Origin: Xiphias gladius
Taxonomy: Eukaryota; Chordata; Actinopteri; Istiophoriformes; Xiphiidae
Length of the DNA stretch: 64,000 nucleotides
Reading direction: 5' to 3'
NCBI RefSeq assembly: GCF_016859285.1
Contig: NC_053400.1
Location: 31,977,001-32,041,000, forward strand
Shown here: positions 1 to 13,000 of the stretch, one piece after another
Layout: the number at the start of each line of letters is the position of its first letter
How positions within the stretch are numbered: position 1 is the stretch's first letter
Notes under the pieces: generated by a model
The model's input: only the letters and a program-made list of their open reading frames with translations
Databases searched by the model: none
What the model was told of the DNA's origin: nothing
Made by a program: the position numbers and the translations under genes

Positions 1-1250
1 GACCCAAAGACATTCAGGTTACATTGATTTAATCCTCACGTTTGAAAAGAGTGAATGTTTGGCACTTTTGATTTATAAAAATATTAAGAATGACAAGAAT
101 AAAAATACTTTTGGTGGGTCAAAAGTAGAAGATAGAGTCAAAATTCTGACCTGCCTCAACATTTTGACTCACAAACTCAAATTATGACTTGATATGTCAC
201 AATCTTGACTTGGTATCAATATTTTTTTCATCCTTCCTAATTTTTTTCTTTTCCTGCTGAAAATGGGCTTCCATAACAGCTCGGATTTACTGTCAAGCAA
301 TGGTGGAACGTTAGTATGTAAATACACTTACTCAAGCACTGTACTGCAGTACAAGTCAGAGGTAACTCTACTTTACTTGCGAATTTATTTTTTCTGCTAC
401 TTTATACTTCTACTCCACTTATATTTCAGAGGCGAATATTGAACTTTTTACTCCACTACATTTATTTGATAACTTTAGTTTTCAAGTTTCTTGGCAGATT
501 TAGATAAATAATAGAAAACATCTTTCTTGATCCAGTTGTTGTTCTGAGAGGGTTTTAACATCCTAATAAAAGCTTTAACAATGTTCAAAAGACAGTTTCA
601 GATTCGTGAACCTCTTGATTTTATTTATGAAAGCAAAAAATAAAAAAAATAAATTTAAAAAAAGGTGACTGTGATTTCCACTGTGATTTCTCCATCCAGA
701 CGAGAACAGACCAGGTGTAGCTTAAAAACCTCCACTTTAACACTTGTCAAACCTGTTTTTGATTAACAAGTAAACACCCAACTGTTACATTTTTTTAAAT
801 CAATTTATGAACACGGAAAAAAAAATAATCTCCAGATCAGATCAGATCAAGTCCTGATCAACAAGCACTATATTCAGACTTGTTTAATTTGGACTGTATT
901 AACAAGGAGAGTCTAAAGAGGGTTTCAAGCAAGAGCAAGAGCAAAAACCACTACACCAGTCTGATGTGGTCTTAGTGGGGAAAAAAGGAGTGAAACCCCT
1001 TTTTTGCTTCCTAAGGCTTTAACTAGGATGTTTAAGCATCAATAACACGATTGTCAATAAGCGGTGCAAAAAACAAAGGAGAACAGGTCGCTCAGTGCTG
1101 TCCCTTAGGTTTCCCTGAACTTTCCCCTTAACATCCGAATCAGAAACTAGCATCAGTGTCGTAAATAACCGTTAGTTGCTCCCCTACTAGCTAGTCGCAA
1201 ATGGGAGTATTTCTACTTTTACCCGAGTAAAACACCCGACACTTCCTCCA
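1..1250. other. ptpmt1 intron 1 with repeat fragments
   Basis: No exon is recognisable. Positions 1-110 resemble the tail of the interspersed repeat also present at 27625-27915. Positions 296-520 carry a degraded CAGTGGTGGAA-type transposon end followed by the usual body (tactcaagcactg, ctactccac, ttttactccactac). Positions 1060-1185 share a diverged block with 13028-13135, including the string AACTTTCCCCTTAAC. Confidence 0.5.
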
Positions 1251-1253
1251 CAA

Positions 1254-1257
<4 letters not shown>

Positions 1258-1298
<41 letters not shown>
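1258..1298. repeat. (TG)n microsatellite beside the ptpmt1 donor
   Basis: A 41-base perfect TG run on the plus strand, which is (CA)n in the ptpmt1 transcript. It starts only 7 bases into intron 1 after the 5' splice site at 1306-1307. Confidence 0.95.
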
Positions 1299-1299
<1 letters not shown>

Positions 1300-1307
1300 A
1301 GTCCGAC

Positions 1308-1454
1308 CTGTTTGGTCATGGACCTGAACGGCAGAGCTCCGAGGACCACCGTCTCGTCCACTCGGTCAAACCACCGCCTGGACGACACCTTCTCCATGAC
1401 AACATTGTAGGCTAAAGTCGGATAGAAGAGCAGCCTTGCTAACGCTCCGGACAT
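1308..1454 (-). CDS. ptpmt1: PTPMT1 (mitochondrial protein tyrosine phosphatase 1), first coding exon only
   Basis: This exon encodes the N-terminus of the mitochondrial dual-specificity phosphatase that removes phosphate from phosphatidylglycerophosphate in cardiolipin synthesis (family knowledge). Read on the minus strand from ATG 1454-1452 it gives 49 residues starting [17 protein letters not shown] and containing [13 protein letters not shown], which matches the human N-terminal region around ARVLFYPTL and LLGALPLRSLTRQ. It ends in CAG at 1308, followed by a GT donor at 1307-1306. The hydrophobic start fits the mitochondrial targeting/anchor segment. The catalytic Cys-containing loop lies in later exons and is not here; I saw no second exon in 1-1300, so the gene continues off the left edge. 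A splice acceptor (AACAG) sits just upstream at 1466-1468, so the ATG is 12 bases inside its exon and a 5' untranslated exon must exist. Confidence 0.9.
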
Positions 1455-1579
1455 GGCTGAGCTATCTGTTAAAAAATAAATAAAAATACAGAAAAGAAAA
1501 AAAAAAAATCAGCCTTTCATTAGCACTAGACTCTGTTGTTGTGTGTAGTGACTCTGACCTACAGGCTGCATAGTCTAAC

Positions 1580-1660
1580 CTGTCAGCCGGGTGAGCACGC
1601 GTTCCTCCACGGATGTGATTTCCGGCAGGCTGCTCCGCCGACAGCGGGACTTCCGGCGCT
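1580..1660 (-). promoter_or_regulatory. ptpmt1: ptpmt1 5' untranslated exon and promoter region
   Basis: On the minus strand GACAG at 1580-1584 is followed by GTTAG, a good donor that pairs with the acceptor at 1466-1468, so a non-coding first exon probably ends at 1580. Upstream is a short GC-rich stretch with an ETS/GABPA-type GCCGGAAGT at 1649-1657 and a second weaker GGAA motif near 1619-1625. Such sites are typical of nuclear genes for mitochondrial proteins. The transcription start itself cannot be read from sequence. Confidence 0.55.
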
Positions 1661-1699
1661 AATCCTTCAGAATAAATTCCGTGACCTCCATGAAATCAA

Positions 1700-4088
1700 C
1701 GCTGACTGAGCTGAGGCCAAGTGCCCGCTTCATCTTTGATTGTGGACAAAATATGTCAAAAATATTCGTTTCACCCTCAACTTTGGTACCGTTGACATCT
1801 TAGGCATGCCTTGCACTTTTTTTTTCCATGAGAAGTTGTTGTCGAAAGCTCACAAAATATCCGTTAAAATAAAAAAAGGTTGGAGTACTAGATTATTACT
1901 AGTTTTTAGCTTTTGGGAAAAACCAGTTAAAGAAAGCCAGACATGCCAAAATACAAAACCTACCCACGGAGGTACCAGATTACCACACTGCAGCTAACGT
2001 GGCAAGACTTGATGGTGCCGCATAACTGCTCCAAAGGTACAAGCCTTGAAACATAACTCCTACGAAACAGGTTGGCAACCAGTGTTGGAAAAGTTTACTT
2101 CTCTTACTTACAGTTTTGGGGTATGTGTTAATTGCCTGACTACATACATTTTATGATCGTTTTTACCTCTACTTGATTACAGGTAAGTATTTAATTTTTA
2201 ATTTAAATAATACTTAAGGTCTGGACTGAATTCAAGTATGTGGACAGTTACACATTTTTCTCTTCAAGCTTATCACCCCAGAACTTTGGGAACTGTGTGT
2301 TAAAAGCGCTATGTCTCCCACACAGTTCCTTCAATACTGATGTAAATCTAATCAAATTAAAGCTCAGACTTGGCACTTTAATGCAGTATCCATTATTTTA
2401 TTCCACATTGAATGCGCTGGAGCTGAAGAAAAGGAAATGTGCAACTGTCAAAATATTTAAGGTCTGGACTGTACGTTGTGGAACGAGGGCTAACACTTGC
2501 TAGCCTGGTGGGGCAATTAGACAATGAAAGCCTCCCGACGCCTGGTGATCATATCACAACAAATCTCAAGCCTACAGTCAAAGTTATTTAACATTAGATA
2601 ATGACAACCAATATTACTCAACTGATTAAATTAAAAAGGAGCTGGCTATGTTAACAGTTTACCTGAATTATCTACTCATTACACCGGGTGGCAAGCAGCT
2701 TAGTTTGAAGTCAGCTGTTAAACTTTAGTCTCAGTTTTTCAGATCTAATTAAAACGTTGACTCCCATGGTTTGAAATATTGCATTGAACCGACTCAATGA
2801 TTTGCTATCGACTTGAGAAATTAACTGCTCTGCTTTGCATACAAGGCTTATCACGGTCCAGTGGGTAAATCGATAAGAACTTCCATCAGGGGAACCTGCT
2901 GACACGGAGGTCACAGAAGTTTATCTACTAAAAAGAATTTGTAATCCAGTGGGCCAAAAATACTCTGCTAACTCTAATAGTAAGCATTGTTTGCGATCAT
3001 TTCTCAAATCTGATTTGACCTCATTTTTGTCTTTAAAAAAAAGGACTTTAACAGAACAGATAAAATACCAGAGTCACATCTTTGATTGGGAAGCCTGTCC
3101 ACACTGTTGTCATATTCATTCACACCCGACAAACTTCAAACAGGTGATGTTTGGATGAGTCTGAAGGGGCAAAATGATAAAGAAGAAGCTGGAGACTTTC
3201 AGACTTACTTTGTGGCAAAAAGTCACATTATTCTCGACATGAAACAACATGAGGATTTGGATATTTTGTTTTGGCAACACAAGCTTTAGTCAGGAATCTA
3301 AAAAGGGAAAACTGTGAATCTTTGTCATCTTAGGAAATAAAGTGTCAGTCTGTGCTTTTCAATAGAAAATGCATTTAATATATTTGGACAAGCTTTTCAA
3401 AATCAGCCATGATAATGTATTGAATCCATGTGATTTAACTATATTTAAACTGCTATATAGCACCAATATATGACATATTTTAACCAACAGTCTTAATGGC
3501 CTGTTTAAACAACTAACTTGTCAAACAGTGGAGTTTCTATAAAGAGAAGAGCAGATACTGAAATATATACACAAATACATATATGTATAAAAACAGATTT
3601 GGAAGGAACAGTGTGAGTGTGTGTAAAATTACACTTTGTGTTGCAATATATTTTCCAAAAAAAAGTGCAAAGTATTCATAATACATTTTGTCTGTAACCC
3701 CAGTCTGCATAACTTCAGAGAGTTTAACATTCTTTAGTTTCTTTTGTTCGTATTTTTTTTAAAAATGTGCAGTACAAGATGCAGACAACAGTAATTACAT
3801 CTCAGTAACTGAGAAAAATCAGAGAGCCAAAGTAGTGTTAGTTGAACTTATGATACACACATTTTTCCCCCCCTCATCCGGAAAGTGACAGACTGGGCAA
3901 AGATTCAGTCACTTTCAACTGATCCCTTGTCCCTTGTTTATCACTGACTCAACACTTAATATATTATTACCTTCATTTACATATAAAAGCAGATAGCAGT
4001 GAAAGGTAGCGACCCATCTTGTAGATCAGAACTTCATTGGAAGGACAATGACCTCAAAACTGACGCAGTCACCATCAGAGTGGAGGGG
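1700..4088. other. Intergenic DNA between ptpmt1 and prc1, including the prc1 3' UTR
   Basis: AT-rich sequence with no convincing exon. The stretch from about 3370 to 4088 is the likely 3' untranslated region of prc1 on the minus strand. It contains an ATTAAA polyadenylation-like hexamer on that strand at 3374-3379; I saw no canonical AATAAA nearby, so the 3' end is uncertain. A diverged repeat beginning cagtgttggaaaag lies at about 2083-2215. Small open frames at 1740-1997, 2240-2503 and 2949-3289 have no recognisable content. Confidence 0.45.
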
Positions 4089-7000
4089 TCAAAGGTTGGT
4101 GGTGGTAGAGTTCAAGATGTCGTGCTGGATCTTGGCGTTAGAGGCCTTGGACAGGTCTCGCTGTGGAAACAGAAGAGCAGCTGTTAAGGTCAATTCCTTG
4201 CTTTTAATGCAACAACACGAGGAAGAGACGACGCTTTGAAGCAAACTTGCCATCAACAATCAAGCACTTATCTTTTTCTAAATCATGATGAAATGACACA
4301 ATCTGAAGACTGTTAGTGTCAATTAGTGAGAAAACAGTCACACAAACAGATGGACCAATAAAGAGCTTAAACTCTGACCCATCAGATGAGCTTATCACCG
4401 CAGGAATCCAACTTTTGTTTAGACAGCCTAAAGTATCATCAGGTGATTAGCATCAAGCTATCTCGTGAAGTGTTGTAATTCAATTTTGGTGTAGCAATTT
4501 TCTCCTGAACCTACACTGTCTACTTTTACTTAGCGACTCTTACACTTACCACGTTTGCTAGTCGACAATCCCCCGACACCACTGTGAAACTACTGGTTGA
4601 GTAAATGTAGGTGGCGAGCAATCGTTCCTCTGTCAGCTCGTAATTAAACCGTAGTTTGTCTTATTGAGTCTGCTGTGAGTGTCTGCATCGGTCTCTCTAC
4701 CTCTTCTAAAAAACATTTCTCCTTGATGATTCTTGAACTTTGGTGCAAAATGGAGCCTCATGAAAGAAGCCTTAATCTCAGACCTCGTGAGACTCTGACA
4801 CCAGAACCTTGCGTCTGCTATTGATGTTTCAGTCAGTTAAAATATATTTCTGTTATTTCTATTATTTCTCTATCAAACTGCATTTTAACAGCCGGTAGCA
4901 TTTAGACATGACGTACTGATTTTTTTTTAATATCAGCTCAACTATCCACAGGATAGAGAAACATACAGTATACAGCTAAACTGGCTCAGACATTCAAGTA
5001 ACATGACTTATAGCTTATTTGTATAACTGTGTTAAATAGAAACTTAAAAATTAACTTAACATTAATTCTGTTTCTTAATGGACACTCGCTTTGTCATAGT
5101 AGCAATGGATTGTAGTCACAGTCCACAGTGTTTATTTGCAACAGCATCTCTTTGTCTTTTCACTTAGAAAATCCAGTAATTCTATCCTCTAGACAAAAAA
5201 AACAAAAACTCATTACTACACTATTCTGTTCTATTTATCTGTCAAAAAAAAAAAAAAAAAAAGTGAGCGTTTGGACTTTTAATTTGAAAAGCGAGTGCAA
5301 AGCAGCAGTACTTATTAAAGTGCAGCCAGGCCACTGGGAAATAATACTGAAAATAAACACCCGTATACCCTTTTGTGTTGGGGGGAGCATCTCCAGTTAT
5401 GCAGAGCTACCAGAGTCTTATAATGACCAAGAGAAATCCAGTCAGAGCTCTGAGGAAATGCCATGTGTAGAACTGACACTACAAATTGCCCAAAAATGAC
5501 ACACTGTTTGTGTGTGTGCGCGCGCACGCACGCACGCACGCACACACGAATATTTAGTCCTGCAGGCTTAATTAAGTGCACTGCAACTGACTGAGAAGAC
5601 ACTTGGCTGTTTTTTGAAGCAGGTTTTGTGTAATAAAAAACTAAGAGATACTTTACTGGCATAGAAGTAAACGGGACATATCTCAACAAAATGGTTATGG
5701 TATAAATGGTTTGTTGCAAATGTATGGAGATTGGCCTAGGCTGATTTCCTGGCCTGTATTACTATCCCAGTGATGGGGGTTACTATCCCCCAGTGATGAG
5801 GTGGGGGTGTCAGCGGTCGTGGGGTAACTGTGGCTATTCAAGCAAAAACGTCATGTTAAATTGCTCATTAAGGATAATCTGTCCCTTGATTAGAGGCATG
5901 CAGTTAAACTAAAAAGAGATTAGTAAGCATCACGGAAGGTTTTAGAATTCCCAACACACCTTGACTGAACAGATTCAGTGTTGACAAAGTCCCTCTAAAA
6001 TATAAATTTACATCATTAGCATTTGTTCATCATCAGAAACTTCTATAATGCACCTTAAAGTGTTACTGCAAACAAATGACAAAAAAAACAAAAAAAAGAT
6101 GCAGAGCAAAGAAAATAGACACAAAAGTGTGAATTACCACAAACTCTGAATATGTGCTGGCAACAGAGGCTAGGCTGAAGTTACGCTGTGGACTAGCGGG
6201 GGTCAGCAACGCACCACTCAGAGGGGTCCCCTTCAACTGGGCCTCGTTCTCCTTGTTACAGCCCTGTATTCGTGGGTGGGGCGGTCTACCGCCTCCCGGC
6301 GTCCGTGCTGCTGGACCCTGGAGAACACACGGCAGGAGAGACAGATCAGACAATTGGGACCAACTATCGTCTTTAACAACACAATACAGCAATCGCTTTT
6401 TAGAGTTAAATGCACAAAGACATAAATGGAGGAAGGAAGGAACAACCCCAGCCCACCCCCTGCCCTAAATCATCAGACCGAACTGATGATTGGAGTAAGT
6501 GCATCACAAGAAATAACGCAGTTACTGGTTCACATGCAGCAGACACTTCAGCTAAACTCTGATAAATGAGAATGAAAAATGAAAAACACTTTGAGGGAAC
6601 CCATATGCATTTGCGCTTGGTTCAGATGCTGTGTGGTACGACACGATTCTGTGCAAATGGATCACATTTTACCAAGGAGCAGGAAAAAGTGGATATTATA
6701 ATAAGCTAGGTAATTGTCCCGATTGTGCAGATTTTTTCCATCTCCCATGACTTTTTCTTTAGGTTTGGTTTGTGTACAACTCGTACGTCTTTTATCTTTA
6801 AAATGAAACCAACCTTGTTTGCTGAGAGAGGTGGGCGGGGCACAGGTGAGCGGCAGACAGTCCCACCGTAGACAGAGCGCATCGTGCTGTTAGAGGTAGC
6901 ACTGGAAATACTGGAAGTTGCGTTAAGCTGGTGAGAGAGACGGGGGGAGTGGGTTAGTGCTGACAGGCGCAGATCACAGAATCATAGAACGAATTTGTAT

Positions 7001-10000
7001 TAAACCAAGAATTGATACCGGAACTAGAAAAGTAAGGCCCAAACCGAATTTACCATCTTTCGTGATTTATTTGGTGTAGTAGTGCCGAGGAATCTGCGTT
7101 TGGTCGGGGTTCTTACTGCTGTTCCGTACAGCATATCCTCCTCAGTCTGTTTGCTCTTCTTGAGATGCTGTTTAGAGTACGTAAAGAGAAGTGTCAACAC
7201 ATTTCTCAGCAAACACGCAGGCTAAGCCTTTAATACAACGAGGAAAGTTGTTTACCCTCTCTAGTTTCTCCTTCTCTTTCTCTATTCGGTGCAGCTCCCA
7301 CTGTTCCTCCACATACTGCAGAAACTTCTGGCCGTTTACTAGAAACTCCCGGTCCTGTTCACTTTCCCATGCATCAATCTGGGCTTTTAATTTCTTCTCA
7401 AGCTAAAAAACAACAACAGTGTCAAATGCGTAAGAATTGTTACATGATATTTTTAGTTTAGAAAATAATAGGTGGCCCTCATGTCTTACCTTGGGCAGGC
7501 TTTTATGCAGCTCAGACCTCTGTTTCTCCTCTTTGAGAAGATTCCCTCCTCTGTTTGTGAATCTTGTCGGATCTGTGGCTTTTTTCTGAAACAAGCAAGA
7601 TGAAAGAGACAGATTATGAGCTTAAAATGACAATTCTCTCCAATGTGCAGCTGTGTAATCAGATAAAATAAATAAATTCAGCCGTGTAATATATAGGCAG
7701 GTTTTTTTTGGTGATTAAATACAATGCGAGACATTTTAGAGTTGGTGCAAAATGGAGCCTCATGATGAACTGTAAGACTGTGTGATGGTGACAGTCTCTT
7801 AATGACCTCAAACTTAGTTTGGCATTTACATAAAGCCATTTCTTGTTACTCACCAGCTGACATACATTGTTACAGATATACTGTTTCTGTAATAAGCTAA
7901 TATCAGCCTGGACAATTCATTGATCTAGCTCTACTTCTTTCCTTATAGCTTTTTATTGACAGACATATTATAAGTGAAAAAATCGGACAATTTTCCAGCC
8001 CAATCAAAAATTTGGTTTCAGACATATTTGAACTGCTGCCACATGTGTAAATTAATTATCTGGCTTAACTTGATTTTCTAATCTATTCCATTTTCAATTT
8101 CAAAAGACTTTTTAAACTGAGAAATGGTTCTAGTGTACTCACCTCCAGCTCTTGGAAGAATCTCCAGCTTTCTTCCCATCGGTGAACCCCGTCAAAAAGC
8201 TCTTTGTGATCCTCATAATGCTGCTTCAAGCGCTGGATCTCGGCATCATGCAGACTCAACAGCTCCTCAGTAAAATCCTCTAAAATAGTCAATTACAGCT
8301 AAAGTGTCTTCACCTTCGCAAACTTCAGTGTCATTCAATTACAAGCAACTAAAACCAATAGTGAACTCACCGCTAAAATATGGTGCAAAAGCCTGTCGCT
8401 GGTCAGTGCTGAAGAAGCACTTTTCCCAAAACACAGCGATCTCGGAGCGGATGGCGTCTGTGACGTTGCGAATGTTGAGCAGCTTGAGCTCCTCCAGACG
8501 CTGAACTTCTGCTTGTAACTGAAGGAGGAAATTAAAGTGTAAACAGAACAGCAAACCAGCAACCACAACACTGACAGAAGTCCCCAGAAACCAAGAGTGT
8601 CACTCAGCGCGTCACTCAGCGCGTCACAGGAGTCTTCTCACCGCTTCCAGGTTCCTCTTCTTGGACCTGACCATGTGCTCATTGAAGGCCTCTCTCTCCT
8701 CCTGGGGAACCTGCAGTCGGTCCCACAGCTGCTGGATCTTCTCTCGGTGAGTCTCACACATCAGCTCGTTCTCTGCCTTGCGTTCCTCCAGCTGCAGGAT
8801 CAATATGGCAGAGAGTGGCTTCATTTCTCATATAAAAATATCAGGGTTCCCATAGTCTGCCAGTCAGCTTTCAAGGCCCAATTATAATCTGTGGGATCTT
8901 TGAAAACTATTTTCCTTTATCCTTAAAGTTTCACTAAATGTAATCAGGGGATTTATACTTTTTTCAAAGTTATACCGGCCAAAGTATGAAAGACATCACT
9001 GAAAACTAGTAGGGATGATAAGGCCTTCAATTATTTACCAAGTGTATGAATTTACTGACATTTGCATCACATTTTTGTCAGTTCTTTCCAGCAGTATACA
9101 ACAATAATTCCTAATAATATCTTTTATCCTGACCTGGATAAGAAGCAGAAAATGGATGGATGAATGGATTTAACGTTTAAACAAAAATAACTGACTAATC
9201 TCAGGTCCACACATTTTACATAAAGTCAGGATTTTTCTGCCAATTTTTGCTAAAATCACATACATCACTAACATTTTATAACTGACATTACTGGCACAGC
9301 AGGCTGGAAAAATATTTAAGACCTTTTGTAAAACAAATACTTTATAGTACCTTTCAAAGCCTATTTAAGAGGAAACTGACATCAGTGCTTTTTCAGACTT
9401 TAAGACCTGCAGATGCCGTTTGCATTGTTATAACAAGATCTTACCTGACAAAGGAGCAGTTTGAGTGATGTAATATTGTCTCTGGAAAGGCAAAAAGAGT
9501 CCTCATCCTCACAGACCACGTCCTTCTCAAAACTGGTCTCGGGGATGTGGTCCAGCTCTTCCATGTACAAGATGATCTGCTTTTTGAGGTCCATGAATTC
9601 AGCGTACCGCTTTGCCTGAAAACATGAAAGCAGCACACCATTTGGTCAAGGACAGATTAGTTTGTGTTTGAGACAAAAGTCTCTGAACCTTACACCTCTT
9701 ACACCTCGACAACACTCTAGGAACAGAGAGAACCGGCCTCCTCTTACTCTTTTCAAACATGCATTTTTGTTTTTATCTAACTGCATTTAAAAAGGGTTCA
9801 TACACGAAGAGGGGGTTTGAATTTGATCAACTTTAGGTGAAAACAAAATCCATCTTTAAGTCAAAACATGAGGACTAGAGATGTGCAGACGATACCGACA
9901 CTCCAAGGTTCGTTTCACTCCTGTGAAGCGCAGCGTTACAGTGAATTAAGTCGGAACTTGTGTCAAATGAAGATTCGCGAGAAGGACCGCGACCGACGCG

Positions 10001-13000
10001 TCAAAATGTCACTGGTGCTTCAGGAAGAGCTTCGCTAAGTTGGAGAGTTTTGGAAGTTTTGCAGCTGAACATGAGGATAGGCACTCTAGTGAAATACGAG
10101 GAGGAGAATGATTGAGAAATATGGCGGCGTGCACTAGAAAGACCTAATCACAAGTATGAGAACATTTCCACATGATACCAAGAAATAATGCTATAAAAGT
10201 AACAGGACAATTAAATGAACATCATTCTCCAATCAAATCATTCAACTCATGACATGTTACAAAAACACCAACCATGAGGTTAAAACACATGAGCTCACCA
10301 TGACACTGTGCTTCAGCTACACTAATTTTGTGCCAGTGAAAATATTTAACATTAAGCTTTTATGACAATGCATTTATTAATTACTTTACTGTAATATATT
10401 CCACAATAAGAGCTATATTAAATTATAGCACCTCCTAACAAAAGTATTACAGATTTATTAAAAACAAAAGAGCTTCTTGGACTTTTAGTACACACAGGAG
10501 ACAAAATCTTCAGTGTCTCCCATACACAGACTCTACTGGGGCAGCCTGTCCAGGTAGATTCTCACCTGCCCAGGTAGATAAAAATCCCTCGGTTTCGTCT
10601 CAGGTAGATCTTACACTAGAACCCCTCATTTCACTCTTTTCAAACCAACACATTTTTGCTCGCACACCTGTCTGAGTTGCCGGCACTGCAGTAACTGAGT
10701 GGGGCTAGAGGCTTCTCTGTGCACAGCCGCCTAGCAACCCTCTACCTTTAATCTGCGTGTGAGGCGTTTAGGGGACATCTGTAAATTGTAAAAATAACCC
10801 AAGAGTGGAGATGAGGATGTAAGGCAGCAAGCTCCCACCTTCTCTGTGTTCTGGTTGGTAATGTGCTGGCGGAAGTTTTCCAGCTGTTCTGGTGAGGGCA
10901 CAGAGTCTGGAGCGATGCCATACGGCATGGAGCACAGGATGTCGCACAGGTCCTGGTCCTGCTCCAGCAGAGCCTTCAGCTGCTGCATCCGCTGATTCTT
11001 CTCCTTTATCAGAGCCTCCACCTGTGTGCGGATGTTCTTCTCCTGCTGGAGCATGCTAATACCATCCTCTTCCTGAATATACAGAGGAGATAACAACAAA
11101 TTCGCTTCATAAAATGTTCCTCAAGTCATTTACTTTACCGCTGAACTATCATTAAAGTCTGTAAAGCTGGTCATCATCAACCAGCTGACAACGACAATGA
11201 CTGAGAGGCATTTTACATGAACTTATGTTATAAATTGTTTCAAAACCAAATGAATAGTAGTGAGTGAGCAGGTTCATACTGTGGATAAGCACAAAAGTCG
11301 GTATAGAAGAAATGTTAAGCTGCCTGCCTCTGCCAGTGCTGTAAAGACAAAGTGTTGTGGAATATACGAGACTAAATAATCCATCTGTCAAGGAGCATCT
11401 GTAGTCCAGAGTGCAAAGGTATAGTCTAGTCAAGAGAGTTAAGAGCCCAAAATAAAGTTAACAAATTGTTACTCAGTACAAAATTATTTTAACACCGAAA
11501 ATGTTGTTACCTCAAATACAGGCAGCTGAAGTTCCAGGCAGAGTTTCTCCATTTCCATCCTGCATGTCTGAATGCTGCTTATGAGCCTCTTCTTCAGAGA
11601 ATCTTCTTCTTTGATCATCATATCTAGTAAGCTCTGGTGGACAAATAGAGTAAAACATATCAGCATATGCAGATGGACGTGTGTAGGTATTGAAATTCTT
11701 ACCAATATCCAGTAAATGATCCTTCTGATGGTCATTTTGGCCAATATGGATGCAGATATTCTAATTTCTTTGCATTCCCACCATATATCTAGTTCCAATC
11801 ACATAAAATTGGACAGTAATAATGGTCCTTGGGCTAAAAATGCTGCTTTATTAGCACCTGTCCTAATTTATTAACCCACACTACCACTCTTTCAAAGAGA
11901 TTGTATAAAGTGCTTCAACTTAGCTTCAGCTTCAACTCTGTAACCACCACAGTGGTTATAGGGTCCCTGAAGAAAGACCTTTAAATGGACGACATATAAA
12001 AATACCAGGGTTCCCATATTCAGCCAGTCAGCTTTCAATGCCCAATTATAACCGTTTTAATGACACATAGAACAGAATTTAATACTTGCTTCACAGTTGT
12101 ATTGGCCAAAGTTTGAAAGATATCACTGAAAGCTAGTAGGGATGATAAGGCCTTCAATTATTGACCAGATGCATCAATTTACTTACATTTGAATCACAGT
12201 TTTGCCTTTAAGACTTGCAGAAACCCCCATCATCATTGGATGTTTTAATACGCTGGAATATTGATATCAACGTAAAAAATGGCAGTAGCAGTCTGGATCT
12301 AGTGAATATAAATAGTGGCAACCCAAAACTGTCAACCCCACTCTGTTGACCAATGAGCAGGTGTCTTGTCGTAGAGTCTATTCATGGCATTCGGGCTTTG
12401 AATACTTTCCAAGTGGCCTAGTTTGACACATAATGCTTGCTGTGTTCTTTCACAAGAACCCCCCCACCTCCACCTCCACACACACACACATCCACACCCA
12501 TCCATCCGTCTCTCTCTCTATCAGATTCCACACATGCTCACACTCACACACACACACACACACACACCTCTAACGTCGTGTGAAGTTTAAACCCTGTGTA
12601 TGCCTGTTTTAGGCCAAGGAGTAATCTCACACAGATCGCAATACATTACTGCTGCCAATTCACAGGTTTGGCACATCTGAAAGGGTGTTTTGAACAGTCT
12701 TTAAACTGCAATCATGTCGACATTTTTTGTGTTGTCCTAAACAGAATAAAAGTTTCAAAATGTGAAACTGAGTTTTAAACCGGCTTTAGCTTCTCTGGGT
12801 TAAAGTGGTCCAAATTTGACAAGTCTAGGTATGGTGGTTTGTTGGTTGGTACTTGTTAATTATGTCCAGCTTTAACAAAATAATGTCAAATTTTCAATTA
12901 ATTTGTGCATTTTTCGTGTTTGTGTGTGTTTTCACAAATATTATAAAACTTTCACAAATCAGAGACTGTGTTTTAAATAGTGTCCAGGCTTCGCCGAGGA

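Noticed and set aside
5128-5719. Frames of 123 and 134 codons in prc1 intron 13
   Set aside because: They overlap on opposite strands, include a poly-lysine from an A run and the alternating CG/CA tract, and match nothing known.
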